Shown piece after piece: positions 17,278 through 27,077 of a stretch of 64,000 bases of DNA. Under the pieces are notes generated by a model. That model had not been told where the DNA came from. It ran no database searches and worked only from the letters and a program-made list of their open reading frames with translations. The stretch is from Actinoplanes sandaracinus (GTDB taxonomy: Bacteria > Actinomycetota > Actinomycetes > Mycobacteriales > Micromonosporaceae): contig NZ_JASCTH010000006.1 of the NCBI RefSeq assembly GCF_030009775.1, positions 1 through 64,000 of the forward strand, read 5' to 3'. Numbering within the stretch: position 1 is the stretch's first letter; the number at the start of each line of letters is the position of its first letter. Made by a program: the position numbers and the translations under genes.

Positions 17278-17310
17278 CGCCGTCGGCGACTTCGTCAGTC
17301 GCCGACGGCG
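17278..17310. terminator. Bidirectional terminator
   Basis: CGCCGTCGGCGAC and its exact complement flank a 7-nt loop between the convergent XRE and LamG genes. Confidence 0.85.
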
Positions 17311-17316
17311 GCTCGG

Positions 17317-18339
17317 TCAGTCGCCGATGGCGATGAAGACGTCGTCGATGGCGCCGGCGAACTGGTCGTTGCCGGGGGCGGGCCCCTTGCCGCCGACCCG
17401 AAGTGGTTCCGCGTTGGCGATCGTCAGCTGGGGCGGCACCGGAACCCAGGCGCGCGGGGTGCCGTCGACCAGCATGATCAGGCGGGTGGGGGTGCGGCGG
17501 CATTCCAGGTCGTGCCAGGTCCCGTCGGCCACGTCGACCCAGGGCTCGGCACGGTAGATGTGCGCACGCTGGCTGGCGATCACGCAGCTCGGATGGCCCT
17601 GACGGTGGTCGACCTGGAGCTTGTACTGGCTGACACCACCGACCGAGTAACCCTTCTGCAGCACGTTGGCGCCGTCGGCCAGGTCGGCGTGGGTCATCCG
17701 GATGGAGGCGCCGTAGCGCAGCGGGCGGCGGCCGGGGTTGAGGCTGTCGTCGCGCAGGCCTTCGAGAATCGCCCGGGGGCAGGCCCACTCCCGCGGCAGG
17801 GTGCAGCGGTCCGGATAGGCGACGGCAAGACCGGACCCTTGGGGTACGAGCCGGAGCGCTCCCCCGTTCTGTCCGAGCGGCCGCAACTCGTGTCCGCCCC
17901 GGGAATCGGAGATCGGCCGGCCTACCCCGCCGTTGAAGTCGTAGTGCACCGCGAACGGCCCGTCCGCGACCCGGATCCGCCCAGGCGGGAGGGGTGCCGA
18001 GAAGGTGCTGACATTGCTGAGGAAGCCGGGCCGGGCCGGTGGCACCGCCTGCACGGTTCCGGGCCTGCCCGCGCCCGGGGCGACGGGTGGAAGGGTGCCC
18101 CGAACGGTCGCGGGCGAAGCGGAGCCTGGGAGGGACAGGGGCGGGAGCGGGGTACGGGCGGGGCCCGGCGAGAAAGCGGTCCGGCCGGAGGAGGCTGCCG
18201 GGGTCTGACTGCGGACGGATGACGTGGCGGGTGGTCCGGCGACGGACGGGGTGTGGGTGACGAGGAGGGAGGCCCCGGCCAGGACGAGTGCCGCTGACAG
18301 GGCGCCGATCGGTACGGCACGCCGTCGAGTGTGAAGCAT
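17317..18339 (-). CDS. Secreted or membrane-anchored LamG-like domain protein
   Basis: A 340-residue protein with an N-terminal basic stretch and hydrophobic segment (MLHTRRRAVPIGALSAALVL), a Pro/Ala/Ser-rich linker to about residue 130, and a concanavalin-A/laminin-G-like domain. Recognisable parts are FAVHYDFNGGVGRPISDSRG, GTWHDLECRRTPTRLIMLVD and the terminal FAGAIDDVFIAIGD, typical of LamG jelly-roll ends. Two cysteine pairs (CTLPREWAC and those near SCV/LEC) could form disulfides. It probably binds carbohydrate at the cell surface; the ligand is unknown. Start ATG 18339 precedes the hydrophobic segment; a longer frame exists upstream. Confidence 0.75.
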   Translation of the reverse strand: MLHTRRRAVPIGALSAALVLAGASLLVTHTPSVAGPPATSSVRSQTPAASSGRTAFSPGPARTPLPPLSLPGSASPATVRGTLPPVAPGAGRPGTVQAVPPARPGFLSNVSTFSAPLPPGRIRVADGPFAVHYDFNGGVGRPISDSRGGHELRPLGQNGGALRLVPQGSGLAVAYPDRCTLPREWACPRAILEGLRDDSLNPGRRPLRYGASIRMTHADLADGANVLQKGYSVGGVSQYKLQVDHRQGHPSCVIASQRAHIYRAEPWVDVADGTWHDLECRRTPTRLIMLVDGTPRAWVPVPPQLTIANAEPLRVGGKGPAPGNDQFAGAIDDVFIAIGD

Positions 18340-18450
18340 GAGGCTATTGTCCCGATTACCACCTGCGTGATGGTCCGGCGCACCGGCTCGCGGCAAAAGC
18401 ACTCGAAAGGGTTCGCCCGAACCACCGAAGCCGATCCGGGGTAACGCAGA

Positions 18451-19491
18451 TCACCGTATCCGTGACACCGGATGTGCCGCCCCGGCCGGTTCTCCGATCA
18501 CCGCGTGCAGCACGTCGTCCAGCGTGATCACGCCGAGGGGCCGCCGCCCGTCGCTGACCAGCACGATGTGCAGCCGGTCCCGCCGCATGGTGAGCAGCAG
18601 GTCGGCGAGGCTCCGATCGGGCGGCACCACGGCCAGGGGCCGGATCACCTCAGCCGGGATCGGCAGGCGGCGCTGTGCTCCGCCGTACCCGAGGATGTCT
18701 TTGACGTGCACGAATCCCAGCACCCGCCGGGTGTCGCGCTGGACCACCGGGAACCGTGAGCGGCCGCTGCGGGTCGCCACCGCCTCCAGCGTCGCCGGGG
18801 ACACGTCGGCGGCCACCGTGGTGACCCGCGACCACGGCAGCAGCGTGTCCGCGGCGGTCAGGCTGCTGAGGCCGAGGGCGGCGTGGATGCGGGCGTACTG
18901 CTCGGAGCCGAGCAGGCCCTCGCTGCGGGCCTGGGTGACCATGCCGGCGAGTTCCTCGGCGGTGAAGACGGTCTTGACCGCGTCCGTCGTCTCGATCTTC
19001 CAGATCTTCAGGATCATCTTGGACGCCCAGCGCATCGCGTTGAGCAGCGGCTTGGTGGCGTTGCAGAAGGCCAGCATGAACGGGCCGAGGATGAGCGCGG
19101 ACTTCTCCGGGCCGGCCAGGGTGATGTTCTTCGGCACCATCTCGCCCACCACCGTGTGCAGGAAGGTCACGATCATCAGCGCGAGCACGAAGGCGATCGG
19201 GTGTACGGCGTTCTCCGGCAGGCCGACCGCACGGAACGGGTCCTCCAGCAGATGCGCGACGGTGGGTTCGGCGATCGCGCCGAGCACCAGCGTGCAGATC
19301 GTGATGCCGAGCTGCGCTCCGGCGATCATCAGGGGGATCTGGCTCATCGCGGAGAGCGCCCAGCGCGCCGCCTGCGAGGTCTCGGCGAGCGGTTCCAGGG
19401 CGGTGCGCCGGGACGCGATCAGGGCGAACTCGCCGCCCACGAAGAGGCCGTTGCCGACCAGCAGGATCGCCACGAACAACAGCTCACTCAT
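18451..19491 (-). CDS. CNNM/CorC-type (hemolysin C family) transporter, second of pair
   Basis: A 346-residue protein with an N-terminal DUF21 (CNNM) transmembrane domain (LLFVAILLVGNGLFVGGEFA; MIAGAQLGITICTLVLGAIA; MVPKNITLAGPE) and a CBS pair (RSRFPVVQRDTRRVLGFVHVKD; PLGVITLDDVLHAVIGE). It lacks the CorC_HlyC domain that follows the CBS pair in its upstream neighbour, so it is the short form. Such proteins are Mg2+/Co2+ transporters or exporters. It is transcribed with the preceding gene, 9 nt downstream. Confidence 0.88.
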   Translation of the reverse strand: MSELLFVAILLVGNGLFVGGEFALIASRRTALEPLAETSQAARWALSAMSQIPLMIAGAQLGITICTLVLGAIAEPTVAHLLEDPFRAVGLPENAVHPIAFVLALMIVTFLHTVVGEMVPKNITLAGPEKSALILGPFMLAFCNATKPLLNAMRWASKMILKIWKIETTDAVKTVFTAEELAGMVTQARSEGLLGSEQYARIHAALGLSSLTAADTLLPWSRVTTVAADVSPATLEAVATRSGRSRFPVVQRDTRRVLGFVHVKDILGYGGAQRRLPIPAEVIRPLAVVPPDRSLADLLLTMRRDRLHIVLVSDGRRPLGVITLDDVLHAVIGEPAGAAHPVSRIR

Positions 19492-19500
19492 GCCGCGAAC

Positions 19501-20835
19501 TCACTCATCGACGGGCTCCGGCGGCACGACCACGCGGACCTGCTCGATCCGGTGCCGGTCGACTTCCAGCACGGTGAACTCCCAGCCGTTCTCCTCCAGC
19601 GATTCGCCGGCGATCGGGATGTGGCCGAGGCGGGCCAGGAGGAAACCGGCGAGCGTCTCGTACGGCCCCTCGGGCAACCGGAAGCCGGTCTGCTCGTGCA
19701 CCTCGTCCTCCCGGAGCAGGCCGTCGACCACGAACGTCTTCTCCCCGCCGGGGGCGGTCAGCTCACTCGTGCCGGTCTCGCCGAGGTCGGTGTCGTGCTC
19801 GTCGGCGATCTCCCCGACCAGTTCCTCGATCAGGTCCTCGACGGTGACCACGCCGTCGGTGCCGCCGTACTCGTCGACCACGATGGCCAGGTCGGCGCCG
19901 GCCGCGCGCAAGGCGGTCAGCACCTTGTCGAGGCTCAGGCTCTCCGGCACGTAGACCGGTTCCCGCGCGAGGGCGGAGACACGGATCACGGCCCGGCGCT
20001 CGGGTGGCACTCCGAGGGCGTCGTTCACGCCGACCACCCCGGTGACCGCGTCGAGCGTGTTCTCGTACACCGGAAAGCGGGTGTGCCCGGTCTCGCGCGC
20101 GACCGTGATGAGGTCGGCGACGCTCGCGGTGGTTTTGAGCCCGACCACGTCGACGCGCGGCGTCATCGCCTTCGCCGCGCGTTTCTCGCCGAACCGGATG
20201 GTCCGGCGCAGCAGGACGGCCGTCTCGGTGGGGAGCGCGCCGGCCGAGGCGCTGATCGCGGCGAGCAGACCGAGTTCCTCCGGTGAGCGGGCGCTGGCCA
20301 GCTCCTCCTGGGGTTCGATGCCGAGACGGCGGACCAGCCAGTTCGCGGTGCCGTTGAGGGCGGCGATCAGCCATTTGAAGACGATCGAGAAGCCACGCAG
20401 CGGTGCGGCGGTGCGCAGCGCGATGCCCATCGGGCGGGCCAGGGCGGCGTTCTTGGGCACCAACTCGCCGAAGAGCATCGAGATCAGGGTCGCCGCGATC
20501 AGGGAGACCACGCGCGTGACGGTGTCGGTGGACGAGCCGGCCAGCGGCTCCACCAGCGGGGCGAAGATCTTGGAGAGGGCCGGTGCGGCGAGGTATCCGG
20601 TGAGCAGCGCGGTGAGCGTGATGCCCAGCTGCGCCCCGGAGAGCTGGAAGGAGAGCTCATGCAGGGCGGTGCGCACCCGGGCGGCCTGGCGGTCACCCGC
20701 TGTGGCGCGCACGTCGATCTCGACCCGATCGACGGTGACCAACCCGAACTCGGCTGCCACAAAGAACGCGTTGCCAACCGTGAGCAGCGCAAACGCCGCC
20801 AACGGGAGCACCGCGGTCAGGAACAGGCCGTCCAT
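19501..20835 (-). CDS. CNNM/CorC-type (hemolysin C family) transporter, first of pair
   Basis: A 444-residue protein with a DUF21 membrane domain (LFLTAVLPLAAFALLTVGNA; AQLGITLTALLTGYLAAPAL; ELVPKNAALARPMGIALR), CBS domains (HTRFPVYENTLDAVTGVVGV; DLAIVVDEYGGTDGVVTVED) and a C-terminal CorC_HlyC domain (GFRLPEGPYETLAGFLLARL). It probably moves Mg2+ or other divalent cations. ATG 20835 is preferred over an upstream in-frame start because GAGGTGA precedes it. It is co-transcribed with the second CNNM gene, a common actinobacterial tandem arrangement. Confidence 0.9.
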   Translation of the reverse strand: MDGLFLTAVLPLAAFALLTVGNAFFVAAEFGLVTVDRVEIDVRATAGDRQAARVRTALHELSFQLSGAQLGITLTALLTGYLAAPALSKIFAPLVEPLAGSSTDTVTRVVSLIAATLISMLFGELVPKNAALARPMGIALRTAAPLRGFSIVFKWLIAALNGTANWLVRRLGIEPQEELASARSPEELGLLAAISASAGALPTETAVLLRRTIRFGEKRAAKAMTPRVDVVGLKTTASVADLITVARETGHTRFPVYENTLDAVTGVVGVNDALGVPPERRAVIRVSALAREPVYVPESLSLDKVLTALRAAGADLAIVVDEYGGTDGVVTVEDLIEELVGEIADEHDTDLGETGTSELTAPGGEKTFVVDGLLREDEVHEQTGFRLPEGPYETLAGFLLARLGHIPIAGESLEENGWEFTVLEVDRHRIEQVRVVVPPEPVDE

Positions 20836-20921
20836 GATCGCTTCACCTCGGACCTCATTGTGCCGGACCGGGACCATCCACCACTAACCGCGCCGGTGAC
20901 AGCCTGTCTTACCGTCGGGAC

Positions 20922-21632
20922 ATGAACCTCCTGGAAGAGTTCACACTTCTCGCGCACGACGACGAAGGCCGCCGGATCATCGACGGCACCCGGCTGGACT
21001 ATGCGCTGGGTGGGGCACTGCTGGTGGAGCTGGCGCTGGCCGAGCGCATCGGGATGTCGAACAGGAAGGTCGTGGTGCTGGACGCCACACCCGTCGGCGA
21101 GACACTCGCCGACGAGACGCTGACCCACATCGCCGGCGAGAGCCGGGAGCGCAAGCCGAGCCACTGGGTGCGCAGGCCCCCCAAGGGCGTCCGGCAGCGT
21201 GTGCTCGATCGCCTGGTCACCTCCGAGGTCTTGCGCGCCGAGCACAGCAGGGTCCTCGGCGTGTTCCCGCGCACCCGGTACCCGTCGGCGCACGGGACCG
21301 AACCGGTGGCGGAGACCGCGGTGCGCGGCCGGCTGCGTGCCGCGGTGGAGCGGGTGGGGACGGTCGAACCTCGTACCGGCGCGCTCTGTGCCCTGATCGC
21401 CGCGACGGAGATGGACCGGAAGGTCTTCCCGGATATGGACCGCAAGCAGGTCCGGGCGCGGCTGGCGGAGATCGGCGAGGGCGACTGGGCGGCCGAGGCG
21501 GTACGCAAGGTCATCCGTGACGTGCAGGTGGCCGTGGCGGCCGCGGTGGTGACCGGCGGCGGGGGTGACGGCGGTAGTGGTGACGGCGGTGGCGGTGGCG
21601 GCGATGGGGGCGGCGGTGGCGGCGGGTCCTGA
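20922..21632 (+). CDS. GPP34 (GOLPH3-like) family protein with glycine-rich tail
   Basis: A 236-residue protein of the GPP34/GOLPH3 family. The family core is clear: LLEEFTLLAHDDEGRRIIDG, YALGGALLVELALAERIGMS, then LDRLVTSEVLRAEHSRVLGV and TGALCALIAATEMDRKVF. Eukaryotic GOLPH3 binds PI4P at the Golgi; the bacterial role is not established. The last 25 or so residues are almost only Gly, Asp and Ser, as is often appended in actinomycete members. TACCGT at 20910-20915 ends 6 nt before the ATG, so the transcript may be leaderless. It diverges from the CNNM pair. Confidence 0.9.
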   Translation: MNLLEEFTLLAHDDEGRRIIDGTRLDYALGGALLVELALAERIGMSNRKVVVLDATPVGETLADETLTHIAGESRERKPSHWVRRPPKGVRQRVLDRLVTSEVLRAEHSRVLGVFPRTRYPSAHGTEPVAETAVRGRLRAAVERVGTVEPRTGALCALIAATEMDRKVFPDMDRKQVRARLAEIGEGDWAAEAVRKVIRDVQVAVAAAVVTGGGGDGGSGDGGGGGGDGGGGGGGS

Positions 21633-21638
21633 AACGGC

Positions 21639-21670
21639 CGATGGCCGGGCGCCATCGCGACCGGCCATCG
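21639..21670. terminator. Bidirectional terminator
   Basis: CGATGGCCGG and CCGGCCATCG flank a 12-nt loop between the convergent GPP34 and etfD genes. Confidence 0.75.
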
Positions 21671-21685
21671 TCAGAAGCTCCAGGA

Positions 21686-23833
21686 TCAGACGTCCTGCTT
21701 GAGCGAGCGGAGCAGGACCGTGGCCACGTCGACCACCTCGACCTCTTCCTGCTTGCCCTTGCCGGTCACCCCGTCGCCGATCATCGTGTAGCAGAACGGG
21801 CAGCCCACGGCGATGGTCTTGGCGCCGGTCGCCAGTGCCTCCTCGGTGCGCTCCACGTTGATCCGCTTGCCGATCTTCTCCTCCATCCACATCCGGGCGC
21901 CGCCGGCGCCGCAGCAGAAGGAGCGCTCCTGGTTGCGGGGCATCTCGACCACGTTGGCGGCCTCACCCAGAACCTCGCGGGGAGCATCGAAGACCCGGTT
22001 GTGGCGGCCCAGGTAGCAGGGGTCGTGGTAGGTCACGTCGCCCTCGATCGGCTGGACCGGCGTGAGCTTGCCCTCCTTGACCAGGTGGGCCAGCAGCTGG
22101 GTGTGGTGGACCACCTCGACCTTGAGGCCGAGCTGCTCGTACTCGTTGCCGAGGGTGTTGAAGCAGTGCGGGCAGGTCGCGACGATCCGCTTGACCTTCT
22201 GGTCGCCGAAGGCCTCGTTCAGCGTCTCGACGTTCTGCTGACCCAGCATCTGGAAGATGAACTCGTTGCCGATGCGGCGGGCCGGGTCGCCGGTGCAGGT
22301 CTCGCCCTCACCGAGGATGGCGTAGTTGACGCCCGCCTCGTGCAGGAGCGTGGCGACCGCGCGGGTGGTCTTCTTGGCCCGGTCCTCGAACGCGCCGGCG
22401 CAGCCGACCCAGAAGAGGTAGTCGAACTCCTCGACCTCGCCGACCCGCGGCACCTCGAAGTCGAGGCCCTTGGTCCAGTCTTCGCGGGTGTTCTGCGGGG
22501 CGCCCCACGGGTTGCCCTTGTTCTCCAGGTTGCGGAGCATGACGCCGGCTTCGGAGGGGAAGCTCGACTCGATCAGCACCTGGTAACGGCGCATGTCGAC
22601 GATGTGGTCGATGTGCTCGATGTCGACCGGGCACTGCTCGACACAGGCGCCGCAGGTGGTGCAGGACCACAGGACGTCCGGGTCGATGATGCCCTGCTCC
22701 TCGGCGGTGCCGACCAGCGGACGGTTGCCCTCGGCGAGCGCCAGGACGTCCATGTGCGCGAGCTGGGCCTCGGTGGCCTTCTCCTCGCCCATCAGGTCCT
22801 TGCCGCCGCCGGCCAGCAGGTACGGCGCCTTGGCGTAGGCGTGGTCACGCAGCGACAGGACCAGCAGTTTCGGCGACAGCGGCTTGGCCGTGTTCCAGGC
22901 CGGGCACTGCGACTGGCAGCGGCCACACTCGGTGCAGGTGGAGAAGTCGAGCAGACCCTTCCAGGTGAACTGCTCGACCTGGTTGACGCCGAAGAGGTCC
23001 TTCTCCGGGTCGGCCTCCTCGAAGTCGAGCGGCTTGCCCTCGCTCATCATCGGCTTCAGCGCGCCGAGGCCGGAACCGGCCGGCTTCTCCGGGCTGCGCT
23101 TGAAGTAGATGTTGAAGAACGCCAGGAAGCGGTGCCAGGCGACACCCATCGTCGGGTTCAGCGAGATGGTGATCAGCCAGGTCATCGAGATCATGATCTT
23201 GATGAGCGCCATCCAGGTGGCGCCGTCCTCCCAGTCCGGGAGCACGGAGCCGATGGCGTGGCTGAGCGGGGCGGCCCACAGCGGGTACTCGAAGTGGTCG
23301 GTGGCGACCTTGAAGCCCCGGATCAGGAACCCGAAGATCAGGACGCCGATGATGATCGCCTCGACGAAGTACGCCTGCCACATGGTCGAACCGAGGAACC
23401 GGCTCCGCTTCACCGCGCCCGGCTTCTGCCGCTGGCGGACGAAGACCAGGTAGAGAATCCCGATCATGCCGAGGATGCCGATCCACTCGGTGACCAGGCC
23501 GAAAACCACCCAATGACCGATGACGGGCAGGCCCAGCTTCGGGTTGACCACCTCGAAGTACGCCTCGAGCACGAGCAACGACAGGATGACGAACGAGACC
23601 ATGACGAGCCAGTGGGCGGCGCCGATCGCGCTCCACTTGAGCATCCTGGTGTGACCGACGGTCTCCACCAGCATGGTCTTCGTCCGGGTCTTCGGATCCT
23701 CGAACCGGGCCGGGTCCGGCTGGCCCTGGCGGATCACCGCGGTGATGGTCATCACCGCTCGGACCGCCAAGTAGACGGCCACCGCCGTGATTACCCCCGC
23801 TAAGACGGTGGCGATGATCTGCGCGATGCCCAT
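21686..23833 (-). CDS. etfD: EtfD-like membrane iron-sulfur oxidoreductase
   Basis: A 715-residue protein with an N-terminal membrane domain of about five helices (IIATVLAGVITAVAVYLAVR onward; LVMVSFVILSLLVLEAYF), two 4Fe-4S motifs (CTECGRCQSQCPAW and CTTCGACVEQCPVD) and two CCG domains (CPHCFNTLGNEY; CCGAGGARMW). This is the layout of M. tuberculosis Rv0338c/EtfD, which passes electrons from acyl-CoA dehydrogenases via EtfBA to the quinone pool. ATG 23833 has GAGGAGG in front. A GTTACCC-N3-AGTAA palindrome 36-51 nt upstream matches the one before the FadE5-like gene. An HdrD-type reductase is the older name. Confidence 0.88.
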   Translation of the reverse strand: MGIAQIIATVLAGVITAVAVYLAVRAVMTITAVIRQGQPDPARFEDPKTRTKTMLVETVGHTRMLKWSAIGAAHWLVMVSFVILSLLVLEAYFEVVNPKLGLPVIGHWVVFGLVTEWIGILGMIGILYLVFVRQRQKPGAVKRSRFLGSTMWQAYFVEAIIIGVLIFGFLIRGFKVATDHFEYPLWAAPLSHAIGSVLPDWEDGATWMALIKIMISMTWLITISLNPTMGVAWHRFLAFFNIYFKRSPEKPAGSGLGALKPMMSEGKPLDFEEADPEKDLFGVNQVEQFTWKGLLDFSTCTECGRCQSQCPAWNTAKPLSPKLLVLSLRDHAYAKAPYLLAGGGKDLMGEEKATEAQLAHMDVLALAEGNRPLVGTAEEQGIIDPDVLWSCTTCGACVEQCPVDIEHIDHIVDMRRYQVLIESSFPSEAGVMLRNLENKGNPWGAPQNTREDWTKGLDFEVPRVGEVEEFDYLFWVGCAGAFEDRAKKTTRAVATLLHEAGVNYAILGEGETCTGDPARRIGNEFIFQMLGQQNVETLNEAFGDQKVKRIVATCPHCFNTLGNEYEQLGLKVEVVHHTQLLAHLVKEGKLTPVQPIEGDVTYHDPCYLGRHNRVFDAPREVLGEAANVVEMPRNQERSFCCGAGGARMWMEEKIGKRINVERTEEALATGAKTIAVGCPFCYTMIGDGVTGKGKQEEVEVVDVATVLLRSLKQDV

Positions 23834-23868
23834 CTGGTGCCTCCTCGGTCGGCGGTGCGCCAACCCAT

Positions 23869-23884
23869 GTTACCCACGAGTAAT
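23869..23884. promoter_or_regulatory. Operator-like site upstream of etfD
   Basis: GTTACCCACGAGTAAT differs from the 7096-7111 site GTTACCCGTCAGTAAC in only a few central and terminal bases. It is probably bound by the same regulator. Confidence 0.6.
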
Positions 23885-24008
23885 AGACGGGCGCGCGCCG
23901 CAGGTCAATCCAGTGCGCCCCCCAGTCGAAAGCGCACCCCACGCCGGGCGGGGGTGCGCTCACTTTCGAGGATTTTCACGTATCCGCAGTAACGGATAAC
24001 AGGCGTGG

Positions 24009-24275
24009 TCAGCGCCAGCGCGACAGGAGGCCCAACGAGCTCACCATGCAGCCGAACCCAACGGCGAGGTTCCAGTAGCCCCATGATCCCACCGGGTACT
24101 GCTGAGCATCCGAGAGGTAGTACACGACGAGCCAGCCGATGCCCACGACGATCAGGGTCACCGCGGTGACCGGCAGCCACGTGGGACTCGGCTTGTTGGA
24201 CGCACCTTTCACCGCCGGGCTGACGTCCGACGGCGGGGTGTAGACCTTCTTCTTGCGAACCTGTGACTTCGGCAC
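24009..24275 (-). CDS. crgA: Cell division protein CrgA
   Basis: An 88-residue actinobacterial septation protein with a basic N-terminus (PKSQVRKKKVYTPP), then two transmembrane helices (LPVTAVTLIVVGIGWLVVYY and YWNLAVGFGCMVSSLGLLS) joined by a short loop containing YPVGSWGYWN, typical of CrgA. CrgA recruits or regulates FtsZ, FtsI and CwsA at the divisome. GTG 24275 is chosen because AGGAGAG precedes it and homologues begin MPKS. As in M. tuberculosis (Rv0011c), it sits next to the DUF881 gene, here divergently. Confidence 0.95.
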   Translation of the reverse strand: MPKSQVRKKKVYTPPSDVSPAVKGASNKPSPTWLPVTAVTLIVVGIGWLVVYYLSDAQQYPVGSWGYWNLAVGFGCMVSSLGLLSRWR

Positions 24276-24473
24276 GGTGCTCTCCTGAGGGCAACAAGTG
24301 GTGAACAACCCACCGCTGAGCGGCTCCGGAACTCCCGAATGCTGCCCGTGGCGAATACTGTTCGACCGCTAGCGTAGTCAAGGCGGTACGCAGACAGGCA
24401 CCCGCCGGGGCGAGAAAATACCCCGAGCGTCTGTTCTTGAGGGGGCGGGGTGGCTTTTCGAGAGGGAGGCGAC

Positions 24474-25271
24474 GTGAAAAACAGCGCCGCTGGAGCCTCC
24501 TGGCGCCTCGTGGTGCGGCGTGTCGCCCGCGGCCTCCGGCCCCGGCGCGGTCACCGCCGGTCCGTCTGGTCCGCCGGGGTCCCGCTGATCGCGCTGGCGG
24601 CGGGCCTGCTCTTCACCACGTCAGCGACCATCGCCGACGGTACGGCACTGCGCGACGACCGGCGCCCGCAGCTGAATCAGTTGATCGCCGAGAAGCGCGA
24701 GCGGCTGGAGGCGAACGAGCGGGACGCCGCCGACCTGCTCGCCGAGGTCGACCGGGAGACGGGCCGCCTGGCGGAGCTCGACCAGCCGGCCCGGGACCAG
24801 GCCGACGCCCTGCGCCAGTCGGCCGGGTTCTCCGCACTGCACGGCCCGGGGATGACGGTCACCCTCAACGACTCGCCCCGCCGCGGGTCCGACTTCGGCG
24901 ACAACGCTCCCAACAACGACGATCTGGTCGTGCACCAGGGCGATGTGCAGGCCGTCGTTAACGCACTCTGGGCAGGTGGGGCCGAGGCTATGACGATCAT
25001 GGATGTCCGGGTGATCTCCACCAGCGCGGTACGCTGTGTCGGCAACACGCTGCTCCTCCACGGCCAGGTCTTCTCACCACCCTTCAAGATCACAGCGATC
25101 GGCGAACCCACAGCGCTGAGTCGTGCGTTGGAGTCGGCAGAGGGAGTCAGGGAGTTCCGGGAAGCCGTGACCGACTTCGGGCTCGGTTACACGGAAAAGG
25201 TGGAGAAGGACGTGAGAGTGCAGGCGTACGACGGATCGACCGATCTCCGATCGGCGCAGGCTGCCCGGTGA
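24474..25271 (+). CDS. DUF881 family protein
   Basis: A 265-residue membrane-anchored protein with one N-terminal helix ([20 protein letters not shown]), a coiled-coil segment ([20 protein letters not shown] onward) and the DUF881 domain ([50 protein letters not shown]). DUF881 proteins lie beside crgA in many actinobacteria (Rv0012 in M. tuberculosis); their role is unknown, perhaps envelope-related. GTG 24474 is preferred over 24450 because GAGGGAGG lies just upstream. It overlaps the sortase gene by GTGA, so the two are translationally coupled. Confidence 0.9.
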   Translation: MKNSAAGASWRLVVRRVARGLRPRRGHRRSVWSAGVPLIALAAGLLFTTSATIADGTALRDDRRPQLNQLIAEKRERLEANERDAADLLAEVDRETGRLAELDQPARDQADALRQSAGFSALHGPGMTVTLNDSPRRGSDFGDNAPNNDDLVVHQGDVQAVVNALWAGGAEAMTIMDVRVISTSAVRCVGNTLLLHGQVFSPPFKITAIGEPTALSRALESAEGVREFREAVTDFGLGYTEKVEKDVRVQAYDGSTDLRSAQAAR

Positions 25272-27073
25272 TGGCGCCCCCGGAGTACCCCGCGAACCCG
25301 CCGGGCTCGGGCCGTCACCGCGCGCCGGACGCCGACGCGCAGACCGCTTACATCCCGCGCATCACCGACGCGTCGCCGGACGGCGTCCCCGGCGGGCCGC
25401 TCGCGCCGCCGGTCGGCCTCGGCGGCAACGTCGACCCGCGGCCGCCGCGGTCCGCGACACCCCGGGCGTCCGCGGCCCCGGGACTCGACGAGATCAACGC
25501 CGCAGCGGCCGACCCGCGGCGGCGCTCACTCCAGCCTCCGGCGCCGCCGGTGACCCTCGGAGACCAACGGGGCGGTTCCACCGTCCCGTTGGTCTCCGAG
25601 ACCACACCGCAGTGGGTTGCGCCGCTCAGCGAGCCGCTCAGCGGCCCGCAAGGCGCCCCGGCGGCGGCCGCCTTCGACGTCCGCCGGCCGGCGCCACGGC
25701 CCGAGCCCGCCCCACCGCCCGGAAACACGGCGTGGGACCCGTCCGCGACCGCGCGGATCGACCTTCCGGCCGGGTCGCCGGCGAGCTCCTACGACGGCAC
25801 GACGACCGCCTGGGCGCCCGCCACCGGACAGCCGGGCCTCGCACCACAGGGCCCGCCCTCGCAGGCCCACCTCCAGCCGGCTCAGCAGAGTCCGCCCTCG
25901 CCGGCCCCGCCGGTTCCCTCCCGCGCCGAAGCCGCCTGGCCGCCGCCGGAGCGGCCCGGGGCCGCCGACGGCGCCGCCGACTGGCTGCCCGCGAAGGACC
26001 CGGTGGCGGGCGGCGAGACGGCGTGGACGGCCGGGACGACCCGTGATCCGAGCGCGACGACGGTCCTCCGCACCATCGACGCCCCGACCGGCCTGCTCCC
26101 CGCCGTTCCGCCCGGTGGCTCCCCGCCGGGCCGGCCCACCCCCGCGCCCCGTCCGGCGGTCAGCGCGGCACAGGCCGCCCGCGAGGCCGCCGGCCCGGAG
26201 GTCGCTCTCGGCGCCGCACCGGTGCCCGCCGTGACGGGAGCGCGCTCCGAGAGCGGCGTGGCCGACGCGGAGTCCGGCCCGGCGGAACCCGCCAAGCCGA
26301 AGCGTGGTGAGCGGGTGGTCCAGCTGCGGCCCGAGCAGACCGAGGCCGGCTACAAGAGCGTCTACTCCGAGCTGACCCGCCCGACGATCGGGTCACGGAT
26401 CCGCACCGGCATCCGCACCTCCGGCGAGCTGATGATCACTTTCGGTCTGGTGGTCCTGCTCTTCGCCGGCTATCAGGTCTTCGGCAACTCGGCCGCGGTC
26501 GACTCCGAGCAGGACAGCCTGACCGAGGAACTGGACCAGGCCTGGGCCGACCCGACGGTCGCCCCGACCGCGAATACGCCGGCCAAGCAGGGCCCGGCCG
26601 CACCCGGCGCCAACCTGGTCGGCCGCCTCTACATCCCGAAGCTCGACAAGAAGTGGGTGGTCGTCGACGGCGTCCAGCCCGACGACATCCGATACGCGCC
26701 GGGCCACTACCCGGAGACCGCGAAGCCCGGCCAGGTCGGCAACTTCTCGGTAGCCGGCCACCGGGTCCGGAAGATCTTCTGGCGGCTGGACGAACTCCTG
26801 GACGGCGACGTGATCGGCGTCGAGACCCGGGAGAGCTGGTATGTCTACCGCGTCTACCAGCAGCAGGTCGTGAAGCCGAACCAGGTCGAGGTGGTCGCCC
26901 CGGTGCCGGGCAAGCCCAAGAGCAAGGCGACCAAGGCGCTGCTCACCCTGACCACGTGCAACCCGAAATTCAACAACTACGAGCGCCTGATCATCCACGC
27001 CGAACTGGTCAAGACGGTCCCCCGGGATCAGGCCCTGACGGACGCCGGCATGCCGGCCGAGATGAAGGCGTGA
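25268..27073 (+). CDS. Class E sortase with long Pro/Ala-rich cytoplasmic N-terminus
   Basis: A 601-residue membrane transpeptidase. The first about 380 residues are disordered, rich in Pro, Ala and Gly. A transmembrane helix ([20 protein letters not shown]) precedes the sortase domain. Catalytic residues are visible: His in FSVAGHRV (about residue 498), Cys in [10 protein letters not shown] (564) and Arg in [12 protein letters not shown] (573). TLTTC and the neighbourhood fit class E, which cuts at LAxTG. A LALTG-anchored protein (the broken M4 protease) is present in this window. It overlaps the DUF881 gene by 4 nt and is followed 4 nt later by a small membrane protein gene. Confidence 0.92.
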   Translation: MMAPPEYPANPPGSGRHRAPDADAQTAYIPRITDASPDGVPGGPLAPPVGLGGNVDPRPPRSATPRASAAPGLDEINAAAADPRRRSLQPPAPPVTLGDQRGGSTVPLVSETTPQWVAPLSEPLSGPQGAPAAAAFDVRRPAPRPEPAPPPGNTAWDPSATARIDLPAGSPASSYDGTTTAWAPATGQPGLAPQGPPSQAHLQPAQQSPPSPAPPVPSRAEAAWPPPERPGAADGAADWLPAKDPVAGGETAWTAGTTRDPSATTVLRTIDAPTGLLPAVPPGGSPPGRPTPAPRPAVSAAQAAREAAGPEVALGAAPVPAVTGARSESGVADAESGPAEPAKPKRGERVVQLRPEQTEAGYKSVYSELTRPTIGSRIRTGIRTSGELMITFGLVVLLFAGYQVFGNSAAVDSEQDSLTEELDQAWADPTVAPTANTPAKQGPAAPGANLVGRLYIPKLDKKWVVVDGVQPDDIRYAPGHYPETAKPGQVGNFSVAGHRVRKIFWRLDELLDGDVIGVETRESWYVYRVYQQQVVKPNQVEVVAPVPGKPKSKATKALLTLTTCNPKFNNYERLIIHAELVKTVPRDQALTDAGMPAEMKA

Positions 27074-27077
27074 GGCC

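Noticed and set aside
21641..23803. A 720-codon plus-strand frame opposite etfD
   Set aside because: It is antisense to a protein with clear 4Fe-4S and CCG motifs and contains no recognisable domain.
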